From NCBI GenBank assembly GCA_004323695.1, contig SCRU01000028.1, forward strand, positions 37,449 through 101,448: a stretch of DNA of 64,000 nt. Reading direction: 5' to 3'. The notes under the pieces are model-generated. The model was not told the DNA's origin. It did not search any database and worked only from the letters and a program-made list of their open reading frames with translations. Numbering within the stretch: position 1 is the stretch's first letter; every line of letters starts with the position of its first letter. Of the stretch, positions 54,701-63,415 are shown piece by piece. Both the position numbers and the translations under genes were made by a program. This stretch comes from Burkholderiaceae bacterium (GTDB lineage Bacteria; Pseudomonadota; Gammaproteobacteria; Burkholderiales; Burkholderiaceae_C).

Positions 54701-55110
54701 TGACGGGGGATGACTTCGTGATCATCGACTTTGAAGGGGAGCCCGCGCGCAGCTTCGACGAGCGTCGCGCCAAGAGCTCACCCCTGCGTGACGTCGCTGG
54801 CATGTTGCGCTCCTTCAATTACGCGCGCTGGTCGGCGCTCCGGCGCATCGCCCATACCCCCGAGGAAATGGTGCGCCTTGAGCTGGCTGTGCAACAGTGG
54901 GAACTGGCTACCCGGCGGACTTTCATGGTCGCATACGACGAGGTCATGGTGGCAGGCGGATTGGCGCCAATCGACGCGCAACTGCTCGCCTTGTTCGAGA
55001 TGGAGAAATCGCTCTACGAGCTGCGCTACGAACTGAACAACCGCACTGAATGGGCCCAGGTGCCGTTGCAAGGCGTGCTGACCCTGATCGCCGCGGGCAG
55101 GACTACCTGA
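51772..55110 (+). CDS. treS: Trehalose synthase fused to maltokinase (TreS-Mak)
   Basis: A 1112-residue two-domain protein. Residues 1 to about 560 are trehalose synthase (GH13_16): WYRDAVIYQINVKAFFDSND, nucleophile D221 in GVDGFRLDAIPYLVERDG, acid/base E263 in LLAEANMWPEDV, and D329 in LRNHDELTLEMVTSKERD. It isomerises trehalose and maltose. Residues from about 590 are a maltokinase: MPWRIGMAERLRVQFETEIL in the N-cap, HGDYHLGQVLVTGDDFVIID (catalytic loop and metal site) and SSPLRDVAGMLRSF. The fusion channels trehalose to maltose-1-phosphate for GlgE. Confidence 0.96.
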   Translation: MKLIADPDFDAAQQVVMAPTEDPLWYRDAVIYQINVKAFFDSNDDGFGDFKGVASKLDYVRELGVNTIWLMPFYPSPLRDDGYDISQYDGVHEQYGTLDDFRTMLDEAHKRGLKVITELVVNHTSDQHPWFQAARKAPIGSPERDFYVWSETDEKYKGTRIIFTDTETSNWTWDPVAKAYFWHRFFSHQPDLNFDNPKVLDAVLDTMRFWLDMGVDGFRLDAIPYLVERDGTSNENLPETHAVIKKLRAAIDAQYRGRFLLAEANMWPEDVREYFGDGDECHMAYHFPLMPRMYMAIAQEDRHPIVEIMQQTPEIPEGCQWAIFLRNHDELTLEMVTSKERDYMYNTYAADKRARINLGIRRRLAPLMENDMDRVKLMNGMLLSMPGSPIIYYGDEIGMGDNVFVGDRNGVRTPMQWSPDRNAGFSRADPQRLYLQPIMDAIYGYEALNVEAQSREASSLLSWTKRMLAVRKSSYAFGRGKRRFLKPGNRKILAYLSEYEDDVILTVFNLSRAAQPVELDLAACKGRVPVEMLGRTSFPPIGELPYLLTLPSYGFYWFRLDADAEVPSWHQKGIAPQDLPTLVLFDGWTSFFRDRVMPWRIGMAERLRVQFETEILPRYMEVQRWYASKGTPIERARLVDHTVWDDGAISWMLPILQLDGPVEESTYFSPLALAWEDNDEIRFGLLEPAALAKVRQQANVGVMSDAFHDEAFCRAIVGAIADRKEMTTGSGRLRFRPTTLFDSVVANIPALPVSRPGALSSNTVVTLGEKIFLKGYRRLRTGINPELEMGRFLTEVARYPNCVPVLGALEYFGAADQTMTLLLMQGYVANQGDGWEFTLGYVERFLEEVRIAGDEPQASASERHGGFLERVATLGKRTAELHLALGRPTGDPAFDPEPLDAVDLAEFRRRAAAEAGTTLALLGERLAQLPGPTQADAQALLDQQAALQNLISAGGLAWQGATKTRYHGDYHLGQVLVTGDDFVIIDFEGEPARSFDERRAKSSPLRDVAGMLRSFNYARWSALRRIAHTPEEMVRLELAVQQWELATRRTFMVAYDEVMVAGGLAPIDAQLLALFEMEKSLYELRYELNNRTEWAQVPLQGVLTLIAAGRTT

Positions 55111-55152
55111 GGCAGCTGCCCCTGACCTCATTGCCACATTGGAGAATGTATC

Positions 55153-55857
55153 GTGGATAGCTTGAACATATACCTGGATCCGGTGAGGGCGATTCTCGTC
55201 CAGATTGGCGCATTCCTGCCGCGCTTGCTGGTCGCCGTGGTGGTGGTGGTGGCGGGCTGGCTGCTTGCGAAAGTGGCGCGCATTGCGGTGACGAAGGCTT
55301 TGCGGGCGATCAATTTCAACGTACTCACGGAGCGCTCGGGTCTGGACGGTTTTCTTCGGCGAGGCGGCATGGCCGGAGACTTCACGACCATTTTTGGGAT
55401 TCTCGTGCAGTGGCTCGTCATTCTGGCCGCGTTGCTGATCGCCTTCAACGGATTGGGTCTGACCTACATCACCGACGTTTTGAGCCGTGTGGTGTGGTTC
55501 GTTCCGAATATCTTTGTGGCATTGCTGGTGCTGGCTTTTGGCGCATATTTCGCGCACTTCGTGGGCGACACCGTGGTTGCCTACTGCCGTAGCAGCAAGC
55601 TGCAGGATGCCACCTTCCTGGGCAAACTCGCCCAGTACGCAATCATGGTGTTCGTGGTGCTGATCGCGCTAGACCAGATTCAGGTTGGCGGCGACATCGT
55701 GCGTGAAAGCTTCCTGGTGATTCTCGGCGGGGTCGTATTCGCGCTGGCACTGGCTTTCGGACTCGGTGGCAAGGACTGGGCTGCGGAGCGGATCGAGCAC
55801 TGGTGGCCGCGTGACAAAGCAACCGCGGATTCGGGCAAGGACAAGCCCCCGCGGTAG
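55153..55857 (+). CDS. Small membrane protein with MscS-type conserved TM helices
   Basis: A 234-residue inner-membrane protein with about five hydrophobic segments. It has the TM-helix repeat found in many putative mechanosensitive channels: LLVAVVVVVAGWLLAKVARI, then SGLDGFLRRGGMAGDFTTIFG, then NIFVALLVLAFGAYFAHFVG, and a C-terminal AFGLGGKDWAAE that resembles the MscS GLG-type end. The large cytoplasmic beta domain of MscS is absent. Inserted between treS and glgX, it suggests an osmotic-stress theme. GTG start with TTGGAGAA upstream. Channel activity is inference. Confidence 0.75.
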   Translation: MDSLNIYLDPVRAILVQIGAFLPRLLVAVVVVVAGWLLAKVARIAVTKALRAINFNVLTERSGLDGFLRRGGMAGDFTTIFGILVQWLVILAALLIAFNGLGLTYITDVLSRVVWFVPNIFVALLVLAFGAYFAHFVGDTVVAYCRSSKLQDATFLGKLAQYAIMVFVVLIALDQIQVGGDIVRESFLVILGGVVFALALAFGLGGKDWAAERIEHWWPRDKATADSGKDKPPR

Positions 55858-55988
55858 TGGAGTGGGTGGTCCGGCCCAACGGACTGCAATCGACGGCCCT
55901 CTGCTCATTTTGGGTGCTGGCGGCGGCTGCGCGACGTTGACCCATTTCAATCAAAATTGCCGAACAACGAACTCTGCGTGGAAAAACA

Positions 55989-58148
55989 ATGAAGAGCAGC
56001 AATCCGATCACCGCAGTTTGGCCCGGGCGCGCCTATCCGCGTGGCGCCAATTGGGACGGCGAAGGCGTTAACTTCGCGCTGTTCTCCGAACACGCGGAAA
56101 AAGTTGAGCTGTGTATTTTTGACAGCAATGGGCGTCATGAACTTCAACGGATCGAATTGCGTGAACGCACCGATCACGTCTGGCATTGCTATCTGCCCGA
56201 GGCCCGGCCTGGGCTCGCTTACGGCTACCGGGTGCACGGTCCCTACAAGCCCGAAGACGGTCATCGCTTCAATCCCCACAAGCTACTGGTGGACCCTTAC
56301 GCCAAGGACCTGATTGGGCAGTTGCGCTGGGGTGACGCGCTGTATGGCTACGCCGTTGGCAGCAAACGCGACGATCTGTCTTTCGACCGGCGCGACAGTG
56401 CCTCTTTGATGCCCAAGTGCCGGGTACTGGAGTCAGCCTTTACTTGGGAAGATGACCATCATCCCGTGGTGCCATGGCAGGACATGGTGATCTACGAGAT
56501 GCACGTTCGCGGCTTTACGATGACGCATCCCGACGTGCCAGCGCAACTGCGCGGGACCTATGCGGCATTGGGCTGCGCGCCCGTGATCGGCTACCTGAAG
56601 CGTCTGGGCGTGACCACCATCGAGCTGCTGCCCGTACACAGTTATGTGAACGACCATCGTCTGGCCGGGAAGGGATTGCAAAATTACTGGGGCTACAACA
56701 CCTTGGGCTTCTTCGCGCCGGAGGCGCGCTACAGCGCTTCCGGCAAAGTGGACGAATTCAAGACCATGGTGAAGTCGCTGCACTCCGCCGGCATCGAGGT
56801 GATCCTCGACGTGGTCTACAACCACACGTGCGAAGGTAACCAGCTTGGCCCGACCCTGTCGTTCCGCGGCCTCGAAAATTCGTCGTACTACATCGTCAAT
56901 GCGGATAACCGCCGCTTCTACGACGACTTTACCGGGTGCGGCAACACCGTGAACCTGGAGCACCCACGTGCCCTGCAACTGGTGATGGATTCGTTGCGCT
57001 ACTGGGTCGATGAGATGCACGTCGATGGTTTTCGCTTTGACCTCGCATCCGCGCTGGCGCGCGAGTCAGGCAAGGTGGAGAATCTTGGCGGCTTTTTCGA
57101 CGCCATCCGCCAGGACCCGACGCTGAACCGGGTCAAGCTGATCGCTGAGCCGTGGGACCTGGGGCACGGTGGCTATCAGGTAGGTAATTTTCCGCTCGGC
57201 TGGGCCGAATGGAACGACCGCTTCCGCGACGGTGTGCGCAGCTACTGGAAGGGTGATGACGGCGCAATCGGCGAATTGGCGCGGCGCCTGACGGGCTCGC
57301 AAGACCTCTACGGCTGGTCGGGCAAGCGGCCTAACGCCAGTATCAACTTCATCACCGCGCATGACGGTTTCACCCTGCATGACCTGGTCTCGTACAACGA
57401 CAAGCACAACGAGGCGAACGGCGAAGACAACCGCGACGGAAGCAACCACAACGTGTCGTGGAACTGCGGAGCGGAAGGGGCGACTGAGAACCCGGACATC
57501 GTCGCGCTGCGCGAACGCCAAAAGCGCAATTTGCTGGCCACGCTGCTGTTGTCCCAAGGCGTGCCGATGCTGCTGGCCGGCGACGAGCGCGGCCACAGTC
57601 AACAGGGAAACAACAATGCCTATTGCCAGGACAACGTGCTGGGTTGGCTGGACTGGGCCTCAACCCCGGAGCGCGAGGCGCTGGAGACTTTTGTTCAGGG
57701 TCTGATCGCACTGCGCCGCGCGCACCCCTCCTTCAGGCGGTGCAACTTCTTTGAGGGAAAACCGAGAGAGGGCGACACCGTCAAGGACCTGTGCTGGTTC
57801 AAGCCGGATGGCACCGAGATGACGCCGCAGGACTGGAATGATGCCCAGGCGCGCTGCCTTGGACAACTGACCTCTGGCAGCGGCATCGTGGAGCGCGGGC
57901 CACGGGGCGAGGCGCTGTGCGACGAAGACTTCCTGCTGCTGTTTAACGCCCACCACGATGAGGTTCCGTTCACGCTTCCGCCCGTGAGCCACGGAGCATG
58001 GCGTCTGCTGCTCGACACAGCGACGTCAGCCGTGCCATTTCCACAGATCGAAGCAAGTGCGGGTTCATCTTCCTTGTGGGCGCACCCGAGCTATCCGTTG
58101 CAAGGTCGTTCGTTCGTTTTGCTGAGTTGTGCGCGAAACCAGGTATGA
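55989..58148 (+). CDS. glgX: Glycogen debranching enzyme GlgX
   Basis: A 719-residue GH13_11 isoamylase-type enzyme that hydrolyses alpha-1,6 branches. The N-terminal CBM48 region is WDGEGVNFALFSEHAEKVEL. In the catalytic barrel the nucleophile is D351 in VDGFRFDLASALAR, the acid/base is E387 in LIAEPWDLGHGGYQ, and the substrate region is ITAHDGFTLHDLVSYNDKHN. The length is typical. The 131-base gap upstream holds no clear promoter. Its stop overlaps the start of the treZ/treY chimera (ATGA). Confidence 0.96.
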   Translation: MKSSNPITAVWPGRAYPRGANWDGEGVNFALFSEHAEKVELCIFDSNGRHELQRIELRERTDHVWHCYLPEARPGLAYGYRVHGPYKPEDGHRFNPHKLLVDPYAKDLIGQLRWGDALYGYAVGSKRDDLSFDRRDSASLMPKCRVLESAFTWEDDHHPVVPWQDMVIYEMHVRGFTMTHPDVPAQLRGTYAALGCAPVIGYLKRLGVTTIELLPVHSYVNDHRLAGKGLQNYWGYNTLGFFAPEARYSASGKVDEFKTMVKSLHSAGIEVILDVVYNHTCEGNQLGPTLSFRGLENSSYYIVNADNRRFYDDFTGCGNTVNLEHPRALQLVMDSLRYWVDEMHVDGFRFDLASALARESGKVENLGGFFDAIRQDPTLNRVKLIAEPWDLGHGGYQVGNFPLGWAEWNDRFRDGVRSYWKGDDGAIGELARRLTGSQDLYGWSGKRPNASINFITAHDGFTLHDLVSYNDKHNEANGEDNRDGSNHNVSWNCGAEGATENPDIVALRERQKRNLLATLLLSQGVPMLLAGDERGHSQQGNNNAYCQDNVLGWLDWASTPEREALETFVQGLIALRRAHPSFRRCNFFEGKPREGDTVKDLCWFKPDGTEMTPQDWNDAQARCLGQLTSGSGIVERGPRGEALCDEDFLLLFNAHHDEVPFTLPPVSHGAWRLLLDTATSAVPFPQIEASAGSSSLWAHPSYPLQGRSFVLLSCARNQV

Positions 58149-59392
58149 CGCGGACCCATGCCATGCCTTTCGGCGCCAGCGTGCTGGATACGGGGGGCGT
58201 GCGGTTTGCACTTTGGGCGCCAGGGGTTGAGCAGATCGTTCTGGAACTTGGGAGCGACGCTGTTGCATTGTCCATGGCGCGAATCGCCGATGGCTGGCAT
58301 CGACTGGACTTGGCAAATGCCCGGGCCGGCGACCGTTACTGCTTTCTCCTGCCCAATGGCCTGCGCGTTCCCGATCCGGCGTCACGTTTCAACCCGGACG
58401 ATGTGCATGGCACCAGCCAGGTCATCGATCCGCAAGCCTACGCATGGCGGGACGGCGCCTGGCACGGACGTCCGTGGGAAGAGTCCGTAATTTACGAGTT
58501 GCATGTTGGAACGTTTACCCGCGAGGGCACTTTTGAGACAGACGGTTACTACGCTGACTACGCCGAGTCACCGGTTGCACAATTCGGGCTCGCGCTGGCG
58601 CAGGGCTTCATCTACCAGGGTCAGCCGTCGCCTTTTCGAGGAGGCGCGCCGCGCGGCGAACCGGGCACGCACCTGCCGTTGGCTGCCTTCGTTTCTTTTC
58701 TCCAGACACACGACCAGATCGGCAACCGGGCCCGTGGCGAACGCATCGATTCGCTGGGCAACCCGGCCCTGGTGCGCGCGGCTCGCGCCTGTGTGCTGCT
58801 ATCTCCGCACGTGCCAATGCTGTTTATGGGCGAGGAGTTCGCAGCCTCCACACCGTTCCAGTACTTTTGTGATTTTGAACCGGAGTTGGCGCGGGCTGTG
58901 TCCCAAGGCCGGCGCGAAGAGTTTGGCCGCTTCGCGGCGTTCGCGTCCGCCGATGCGCAGCGACTGGCCTGGTTTGGCGTATTGAACAGCCTGAGCATGA
59001 CGCTGCTGAAGTTTACGTCACCGGGTGTGCCGGACGTGTACGAGGGCCATGAGGTCATCAACCTGTCGCTGCTTCGTGATGGCGACTACTTACCGCTGGA
59101 GATCCATGGCGGACACGCGGCGCACGTGGTCGCGTTTGCGCGCCGTCACCAGGGCGCGACGCCGGTTGTCATCGCCGGCCGGCTGTTTGCGCGGCTGCTC
59201 GGCGAGTTGACACTGGCACCGTTGGGACCGGCCGTCTGGGCCGACACGGCGGTCGCAATCGACGTGCCCGATGGCGTGCGACTGACTGACGTGTTCACCG
59301 GCAAGACACTGATCGTCCGGCATAGGCGCATTGCCGTGGGAGCAGCGTTTTTGCACTTGCCGGTTGCCGCGCTGATGAGCTATTCGGGGTAG
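58145..59392 (+). pseudogene. treZ/treY chimeric remnant (in-frame deletions)
   Basis: An open frame of 415 codons made of three pieces. Residues 1 to about 130 are the N-terminus of malto-oligosyltrehalose trehalohydrolase TreZ (MPFGASVLDTGGVRFALWAP through VIYELHVGTFTREGTF). Residues about 133-270 are the TreZ C-terminal part (DGYYADYAES, FLQTHDQIGNRARGERI, MLFMGEEFAASTPFQYF). Residues from about 276 are the C-terminus of malto-oligosyltrehalose synthase TreY (NSLSMTLLKFTSPGVPDVYE, GHAAHVVAFARRH, VWADTAVAIDVPDG). The TreZ barrel between the first two pieces, with the nucleophile and acid/base, is missing, as is most of TreY. Both junctions keep frame. Neither catalytic activity is expected. 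ATG overlaps the glgX stop. Confidence 0.82.
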
Positions 59393-59485
59393 CACGGTAG
59401 TGGTTGACTGGGCGTCATGCCGCATGCAAGCATCCACCAGCAAAGCCGCACGCCGATCATGTCCGAATGGAGGTGGTTGACCCGA

Positions 59486-59514
59486 TTGCGTTCAAAATTT
59501 CAGTGGAGTATGCT
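59486..59514 (+). promoter_or_regulatory. Predicted sigma70-type promoter of the second branched-chain-type ABC operon
   Basis: TTGCGT (59486-59491) and TATGCT (59509-59514) are 17 bases apart, in the 184-base gap after the treZ/treY remnant. The transcript would begin near 59521, giving a leader of about 55 bases to the ATG at 59577. The rest of the gap holds nothing recognisable. Confidence 0.35.
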
Positions 59515-59576
59515 CGCCGCTGCAGTTGCGCAAGCCGCAACAAATTCTGATCACTACCCGCAAGAAAAGGATGCCC

Positions 59577-60791
59577 ATGTTGCCCACTCGCTCCCGTTTG
59601 CTCGCCACTCTCATCTCCGCGCTGGTTGTCGCCGCTGTGCCTGCGGGGGCTGCCCTGGCCCAGGACATCGTGCTGGGCGCGTCGGTCCAGCTCACGGGCC
59701 CGGTATCCAATACCGGTCGCTATTACCGCGATGCCTATCAATTCGCCATTGACAAGATCAACGCCGACGGCGGCGTGAAGATCGCCGGCAAGTCGCACAA
59801 GCTGGCGCTCAAGCTGTACGACAACCAGTCCGACGTGAATCTGAGCGTGCGCCAGTACGTTCAACTGGTGTCACAGGACAAGGTGAACCTGCTGCTCGGC
59901 CCGTTCGCCAGCAATTTCGCGCTGGCTGACTCGGCGGTTTCAGAGAAGTACAAGATCCCGATGGTGCAGGGCGGTGGTGCCTCCGACCAGATTTTTGCGC
60001 GCCACTTCAAGTATATCTTCGGCACGCTGGCGCCGGCCAGCGACTACTTCGGCAGCACCATCAGCATGCTGAAGGCGCTCAAGACGCCGCCCAAGACCGT
60101 GGCGCTGTTGTACGCGGACGACGCCTTCGACGTCTCGGTGGCGGAGGGTACCCGGCCGTTGTTGAAGAAGGCCGGTTTCGACACCGTGATGGACGAGCGC
60201 TACAGCAGCAACACCAGCGATTTCAATTCGCTGCTGTCCCAGATCAAGAGCAAGAACGTGGATGTGGTCCTGGTGGCGGGCCACGAGACCGAGGTCCTGA
60301 ACTTCGTGCGGCAGTCCAAGAGCCTGGCGGTGGCGCCCAAGATGTATTCGTTCACCGTCGGTGTGCCGAGCGAAGATTTCCGCAAGGCCCTGGGCAAGGA
60401 CGCCGACTATGCGTTCGGCATGACGGCGTGGTTGCCCAGTGCAACCCTGAAAGACCGCTGGTTCGGCGATGCCGAGCAGTTCGCCAAGGCGTACAAGGCC
60501 AAATTCGGCTATGACCCTGATTACCATGCCGCATCGGGCGTGGCGGATGTGGAAGCGGTAGTGCAGGCGATGGAAGACGCTAGCAGCACGGATCCGCAAA
60601 AGGTGCGTGATGCGCTGGCCAAGATCAAGTTCGAGAGCCTGTATGGTCCGATCGCGTTTGGTGCAAATGGCCAGATCCAGTTACCGCAGATCGTGATTCA
60701 GGTGCAGGACCAGAAAGTCGTGAAGATCTACGACGCCAAGGGATTCGTGACGCAACCCAAGTACCCGATGCCGGCCTGGAACGCGCGCTGA
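59577..60791 (+). CDS. Branched-chain-amino-acid-type ABC transporter binding protein
   Basis: A 404-residue periplasmic binding protein (Peripla_BP_6). The signal peptide [20 protein letters not shown] ends near ALAQD, followed by [40 protein letters not shown] and [19 protein letters not shown]. The ATG at 59577 is chosen because AAAAGG lies six bases before it; the ATG at 59571 directly abuts that site. The ligand is unknown (amino acid, amide or aromatic acid are all known in the family). It heads a livHMGF-type operon. Confidence 0.92.
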   Translation: MLPTRSRLLATLISALVVAAVPAGAALAQDIVLGASVQLTGPVSNTGRYYRDAYQFAIDKINADGGVKIAGKSHKLALKLYDNQSDVNLSVRQYVQLVSQDKVNLLLGPFASNFALADSAVSEKYKIPMVQGGGASDQIFARHFKYIFGTLAPASDYFGSTISMLKALKTPPKTVALLYADDAFDVSVAEGTRPLLKKAGFDTVMDERYSSNTSDFNSLLSQIKSKNVDVVLVAGHETEVLNFVRQSKSLAVAPKMYSFTVGVPSEDFRKALGKDADYAFGMTAWLPSATLKDRWFGDAEQFAKAYKAKFGYDPDYHAASGVADVEAVVQAMEDASSTDPQKVRDALAKIKFESLYGPIAFGANGQIQLPQIVIQVQDQKVVKIYDAKGFVTQPKYPMPAWNAR

Positions 60792-60815
60792 GCGCCCCAC
60801 CGGCCGGGACTTGCG

Positions 60816-61679
60816 GTGGATCTGCTCGCACAAATCCTTGTCAACGGTGTTCTGCTGGGCGGGCTGTACGCCGTCATGGCACTCGGCCTGGCCCTGGTCT
60901 GGGGGGTGCTCAACATCGTGAACCTGGCGCACGGCGCCTTCATCATGCTGGGTGCCTATGTCTCCTGGCACCTGTACACCTACCTGCACATCGACCCGTT
61001 CCTTGGGTTGCCCATCACCGCGGTCGTCATGTTCGCGCTGGGCTACGCCCTGCAGCGCGGCCTGCTGAACCTGATCGTGCGGGCGCCGATGTTCAACACG
61101 CTGCTGATCACCTTCGGGCTGGAAGTGGTGCTGACGTATCTGGCGCAACTGGCGTTTTCCGCTGACTTCCGCACCATCAACCCCTCCTATGCCGGCAACA
61201 GCCTGCAATGGGGGCCGGTCACGTTGCCGGTGGCGCGGCTCGGCGCGTTTTGCATGGCGATCGTGCTGACCGTTGGCATGTGGCTGTTCCTGCTGCACAC
61301 GCGGCTCGGGCGCGCGATTCGCGCGACCGCCCAGAATCTGGTCGCGGCGCGCCTGTACGGCGTCGAACCGCGGCATCTGTACGCAGTCACGTTCGCGATC
61401 GGCATCGCACTGGCGGGTGCGGCGGGCGGCCTGTATGGCACGGTGTCGCAGATCAATCCGTATATCGGGGCCACGCTGACCGCCAAGTCCTTTGCCATCG
61501 CCATCATCGGCGGGCTCGACAATCCGCTGGGTGTCATTGTCGGCGGGCTTTTCCTGGGGATCGTGGAGTCGCTCACCACGCTGTATGTCGGCCCCACCTA
61601 CGCCGACGTGGCCAGCTTCGGCATCCTGGTGCTGGTATTGATCGTGCGGCCTACCGGCCTGCTGGGGAAAACGGCATGA
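60816..61679 (+). CDS. livH: LivH-type ABC transporter permease
   Basis: A 287-residue permease. Motifs: GVLLGGLYAVMALGLALVWG, LNIVNLAHGAFIMLGAYVSW, LGRAIRATAQNLVAARLYGV (ATPase docking) and SFAIAIIGGLDNPLGVIVGG. GTG start 24 bases after the binding-protein stop, and stop overlapping livM (ATGA). The gene symbol indicates family, not proven leucine transport. Confidence 0.92.
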   Translation: MDLLAQILVNGVLLGGLYAVMALGLALVWGVLNIVNLAHGAFIMLGAYVSWHLYTYLHIDPFLGLPITAVVMFALGYALQRGLLNLIVRAPMFNTLLITFGLEVVLTYLAQLAFSADFRTINPSYAGNSLQWGPVTLPVARLGAFCMAIVLTVGMWLFLLHTRLGRAIRATAQNLVAARLYGVEPRHLYAVTFAIGIALAGAAGGLYGTVSQINPYIGATLTAKSFAIAIIGGLDNPLGVIVGGLFLGIVESLTTLYVGPTYADVASFGILVLVLIVRPTGLLGKTA

Positions 61680-62623
61680 AGGCGTGGCAGAAGGGCTCGC
61701 TGGCGCTCGCGCTGCTGGTGCTGATCGGCGTGCCCTGGTATGGCTCGGACGTGCTCATCCAGTTCGGCATCAGCACGCTGCTGCTGGCCGTGCTGGCGCA
61801 GGGCTGGAACATCATCGGCGGCTATACCGGGTATGCCTCGTTCGGCAACTCGGTGTTTTACGGGCTGGGCAGCTACGGCGTGGCGATTGCCATGGTGCAA
61901 TGGCATCTGCCGTTTGGGGTCGGGATGGTGTTCGGTGTGGTGCTGGCCGTGGTCTTTGCCGTGCTGCTGGGGATTCCCGTGCTGCGGCTCAAGGGCCATT
62001 ACTTCGCCATTGCCACGCTGGCGCTGTCGCAAGTCATGGCGGCCATTGTGTCCAACATCCCGCTGGCGGGCCAGAACATCGGCCTGGTGTTGCCGCCGCT
62101 CAACAACGACCGGTTGTTCTATGAACTGTCGCTGGGCCTGCTCGTGATTGCCACGCTGACTATTTTCTGGCTCACGCGCAGCCGCTTCGGTTTCGGCCTC
62201 ATCGCCATCCGCGAGAACGAGGAAGGCGCCGCCGTCATGGGCGTGAACACGACGCTGTACAAGGTCATGGCGTTCGCGCTATCGGGCATCTTCAGCGCAC
62301 TCGCGGGCGGCATTCATGCCTACTGGATCACGTTCCTGGACCCGGACAGCGCCTTCGACATCAGCCTGAACGTGAAGATGATCATCATGGCGGTGTTCGG
62401 CGGCGCGGGCACGGTCCTGGGGCCGATCGTCGGAGCGGTGTCGCTGTCCGCCATTTCCGAATTCCTGTCGAGCGAGGTCACCAGCATCGCCGGCCTGTTC
62501 TTCGGCATCGTCATCGTCGCGGCCGTGGTGCTGATGCCGCGCGGCCTGGCGGACATGTTCCGGCGCTTTCGCAAGAGCGGCTGGCGTTATTTCAGCGAAA
62601 ACATCCGGACGCATCGGCTATGA
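61676..62623 (+). CDS. livM: LivM-type ABC transporter permease
   Basis: A 315-residue permease with motifs LLAVLAQGWNIIGGYTGYAS, IPVLRLKGHYFAIATLALSQ, IAIRENEEGAAVMGVNTTLY (docking loop) and MIIMAVFGGAGTVLGPIVGA. The ATG lies in the livH stop and the TGA lies in the livG start, so translation of the three genes is likely coupled. Confidence 0.92.
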   Translation: MKAWQKGSLALALLVLIGVPWYGSDVLIQFGISTLLLAVLAQGWNIIGGYTGYASFGNSVFYGLGSYGVAIAMVQWHLPFGVGMVFGVVLAVVFAVLLGIPVLRLKGHYFAIATLALSQVMAAIVSNIPLAGQNIGLVLPPLNNDRLFYELSLGLLVIATLTIFWLTRSRFGFGLIAIRENEEGAAVMGVNTTLYKVMAFALSGIFSALAGGIHAYWITFLDPDSAFDISLNVKMIIMAVFGGAGTVLGPIVGAVSLSAISEFLSSEVTSIAGLFFGIVIVAAVVLMPRGLADMFRRFRKSGWRYFSENIRTHRL

Positions 62624-63354
62624 GCGCACGCCTTGAAGTCCGTCACGCGACCCGGCGCTTTGCCGGGCTGGTGGCCGTCAGCGACGTGAGCTTCACGCTC
62701 GCGCCGGGTGAAATACTGGGGCTGATCGGCCCCAACGGCGCTGGCAAAACGACGTTGATCAGCCTGATCAGCGGCACGCTCGCGCCGAGCGAGGGCGAGG
62801 TGCTGTTCGAGGGCAAGTCCATCACGTATCAACCGGCGTTTCGCCGTGCGCGCCTGGGCATTGGCCGCACGTTCCAGATCATGCGCCCGTTCCCCGGCCT
62901 GTCCGTGCTCGACAACGTGGCCGTGGGCGCCCTGTTCGGGCATGGCGGAGGCCAGGCCCAACTGGCCAAGGCGCGCGAGCAGGCGCGCAGTTCCCTTGAA
63001 TTCGTGGGTCTGGGCAAATTCATCGACCAGCGCGCGGACGAGCTCGGCGGTCCGGGCCGCAAGCGCCTGGAGCTGGCCAAGGCGCTGGCGATGCAACCCA
63101 AGGTGCTGTTGTGCGACGAGGTCATGGCCGGTCTGAATCACGTCGAGATCGACGAGGTCATCGATGTGATCCGCAAGGTGCGCGACCAGGGCATCAGCAT
63201 CCTGGTGATCGAACATGTCATCAAGGCCATCAAGAGCCTGTCGGACCGCCTGCTGGTATTGCATCACGGCGAAAAGATCGCTGACGGCACGTCCGATGAC
63301 GTGTTGGCGAACCCGACCGTGGTGCAGGCTTATCTCGGAAAGAAACGCACATGA
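62620..63354 (+). CDS. livG: LivG-type ABC transporter ATPase
   Basis: A 244-residue ATPase. Walker A is GPNGAGKTT, the LivG motif is GIGRTFQIMRPFPGLSVLDN, the signature is degenerate (GGPGRKRLELAKALA in place of LSGGQ), and Walker B is VLLCDEVMAGLNHVE. Its stop (63352-63354) falls at the start of repeat B copy 2, which separates it from livF. Confidence 0.92.
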   Translation: MSARLEVRHATRRFAGLVAVSDVSFTLAPGEILGLIGPNGAGKTTLISLISGTLAPSEGEVLFEGKSITYQPAFRRARLGIGRTFQIMRPFPGLSVLDNVAVGALFGHGGGQAQLAKAREQARSSLEFVGLGKFIDQRADELGGPGRKRLELAKALAMQPKVLLCDEVMAGLNHVEIDEVIDVIRKVRDQGISILVIEHVIKAIKSLSDRLLVLHHGEKIADGTSDDVLANPTVVQAYLGKKRT

Positions 63355-63413
63355 GCGCCGCGCCGGGCCGCCCCAAGCAAGCTCGCACCGCAGTGCGCAG
63401 CACGAAGGTATTT
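63351..63413 (+). repeat. Repeat family B, copy 2 (livG-livF junction)
   Basis: Starts ATGAGCGCCGCG, including the livG stop, and ends GAAGGTAT three bases before the livF ATG region. It matches 46350-46412 with about seven substitutions and one gap, including the CGCACCGCAGTGCG hairpin. The AAGG near its end is positioned to act as the livF ribosome-binding site. Confidence 0.75.
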
Positions 63414-63415
63414 CA

